DNA from: DATKEU01 sp035544495
GTDB lineage: Bacteria; Myxococcota_A; Polyangia; Fen-1088
Direction: 5' to 3'
DNA: 13,651 nt
NCBI GenBank assembly: GCA_035544495.1
Contig: DATKEU010000482.1
Span: 1-13,651 of the forward strand
The position numbers and the translations under genes were made by a program. The notes beneath the pieces are model-generated. The model was not told the origin of the DNA, did not search any database, and worked only from the letters and a program-made list of their open reading frames with translations. Every line of letters begins with the position of its first letter. The first letter of the stretch is position 1. This document shows positions 13,087 through 13,651 of the stretch, piece by piece.

Positions 13087-13651
13087 TGGATCGGCGCGCG
13101 CGCCTCGGGGCCGCCCTGCGCGCGCTGGGCCGCCGGCCCGAGCTGCTGGTGGCGGTGGCGCTGTTTCTTTACCCGATGCTGCCGGTGCTGGATTGGCTGG
13201 CGGGCGGCCTGTTCGGGCTGGATCTGCAGATCGGCGGCAACCTGCTGAACGTGATGATCTTCGCGATCCTCGCGCTGGCGCTGAACCTGCAGGTCGGCTA
13301 CGCGGGGCTGTTGCAGCTGGGGATCGCCGCCTTCTTCGCCATCGGCGCGTACACCACCGGCGTGGTCACCGTCGAGAAATATCCCTTTCAGCTGGGATTC
13401 TGGGGCGCGCTGGCGCTGGCGCCGCTGACGGCGGGGCTGGCGGGGCTGGCCCTGGGCGCGCCGACCATCCGGCTGCGCGGCGATTACCTGGCCATCGTCA
13501 CCCTCGGCTTCGGCGAGGTGGTGCGGGTGGTGATCCTGAACCTGGAGAACATCACCGACGGGCCGCGCGGGTTGAACCCGCTGCCGACCCCGTGGATCCC
13601 CGACTGGCTGGCGAACGCCGTCGGCGGCGGCGACAGCGGGCGCGTGGCGTT
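13086..13651 (+). CDS. livM: Branched-chain amino acid ABC transporter permease LivM (partial, runs off right edge)
   Basis: Reading from GTG 13086, 188 codons are visible before the window ends. Residues 50-90 contain NLLNVMIFAILALALNLQVGYAGLLQLGIAAFFAIGAY as successive short blocks. Residues 127-147 hold IRLRGDYLAIVTLGFGEVVR, the LivM signature, followed by ENITDGPRGL. Four to five hydrophobic helices are already present. A Gln replaces the usual Ser in the LLQLG block. It pairs with LivH as the second transmembrane subunit. The frame is open to the edge; ATPase genes livG and livF would be expected further right. Confidence 0.92.
   Translation, partial: MDRRARLGAALRALGRRPELLVAVALFLYPMLPVLDWLAGGLFGLDLQIGGNLLNVMIFAILALALNLQVGYAGLLQLGIAAFFAIGAYTTGVVTVEKYPFQLGFWGALALAPLTAGLAGLALGAPTIRLRGDYLAIVTLGFGEVVRVVILNLENITDGPRGLNPLPTPWIPDWLANAVGGGDSGRVA

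Noticed and set aside
1..13651. Mobile elements, defence systems, CRISPR arrays or a biosynthetic gene cluster
   Set aside because: No transposase, integrase, Cas, restriction, NRPS/PKS or toxin-antitoxin signatures were seen in any convincing coding frame, and no array-like repeats.

Overview
This window comes from a very GC-rich bacterial chromosome, with G or C at most third codon positions and long open antisense frames as a by-product. Gene content points to a deltaproteobacterium in the broad sense, most likely Myxococcota. The signs are several lipoproteins that carry long Asp/Ala/Gly/Pro-rich spacers after the lipid cysteine, a giant TPR protein, and housekeeping genes scattered among accessory envelope genes. 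The assignment is inference from style; there is no rRNA or other phylogenetic marker here. No tRNA, rRNA, CRISPR array, insertion sequence or phage gene was seen.

Layout, left to right. (1) The 5' end of a pyruvate carboxylase gene leaves the left edge on the minus strand. (2) Divergent from it is a translationally coupled pair: a multi-pass GT39/ArnT-type glycosyltransferase and an alpha/beta-hydrolase (ATGA overlap). A very large TPR protein follows on the same strand after a gap of about 60 bp; its Shine-Dalgarno sequence lies in a hairpin. (3) A secreted lipoprotein with a low-complexity acidic spacer and a predicted seven-bladed beta-propeller comes next. It converges on two minus-strand genes: a lipoprotein of the endonuclease/exonuclease/phosphatase (EEP) fold and, downstream of it, a tiny His/Trp-rich lipoprotein. 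(4) Divergent from the EEP gene is a D-2-hydroxyacid dehydrogenase. (5) The right end is the start of a branched-chain-amino-acid-type ABC importer operon: substrate-binding lipoprotein, LivH permease, and LivM permease cut by the window edge. The two ATPase genes (livG, livF) would be expected beyond the window.

Functionally, regions 2-4 are dominated by envelope proteins (membrane glycosyltransferase, three predicted lipoproteins), while regions 1, 4 and 5 are ordinary central or transport metabolism. I do not see a coherent, previously undescribed multi-gene system. The items most worth a second look are: the hairpin over the start of the TPR gene; a recurring TAnAnT box placed so that transcripts of three genes would be leaderless or nearly so; an exact four-copy nonanucleotide repeat inside the glycosyltransferase; a duplicated start-codon segment; and the propeller lipoprotein with a possible Velcro closure.
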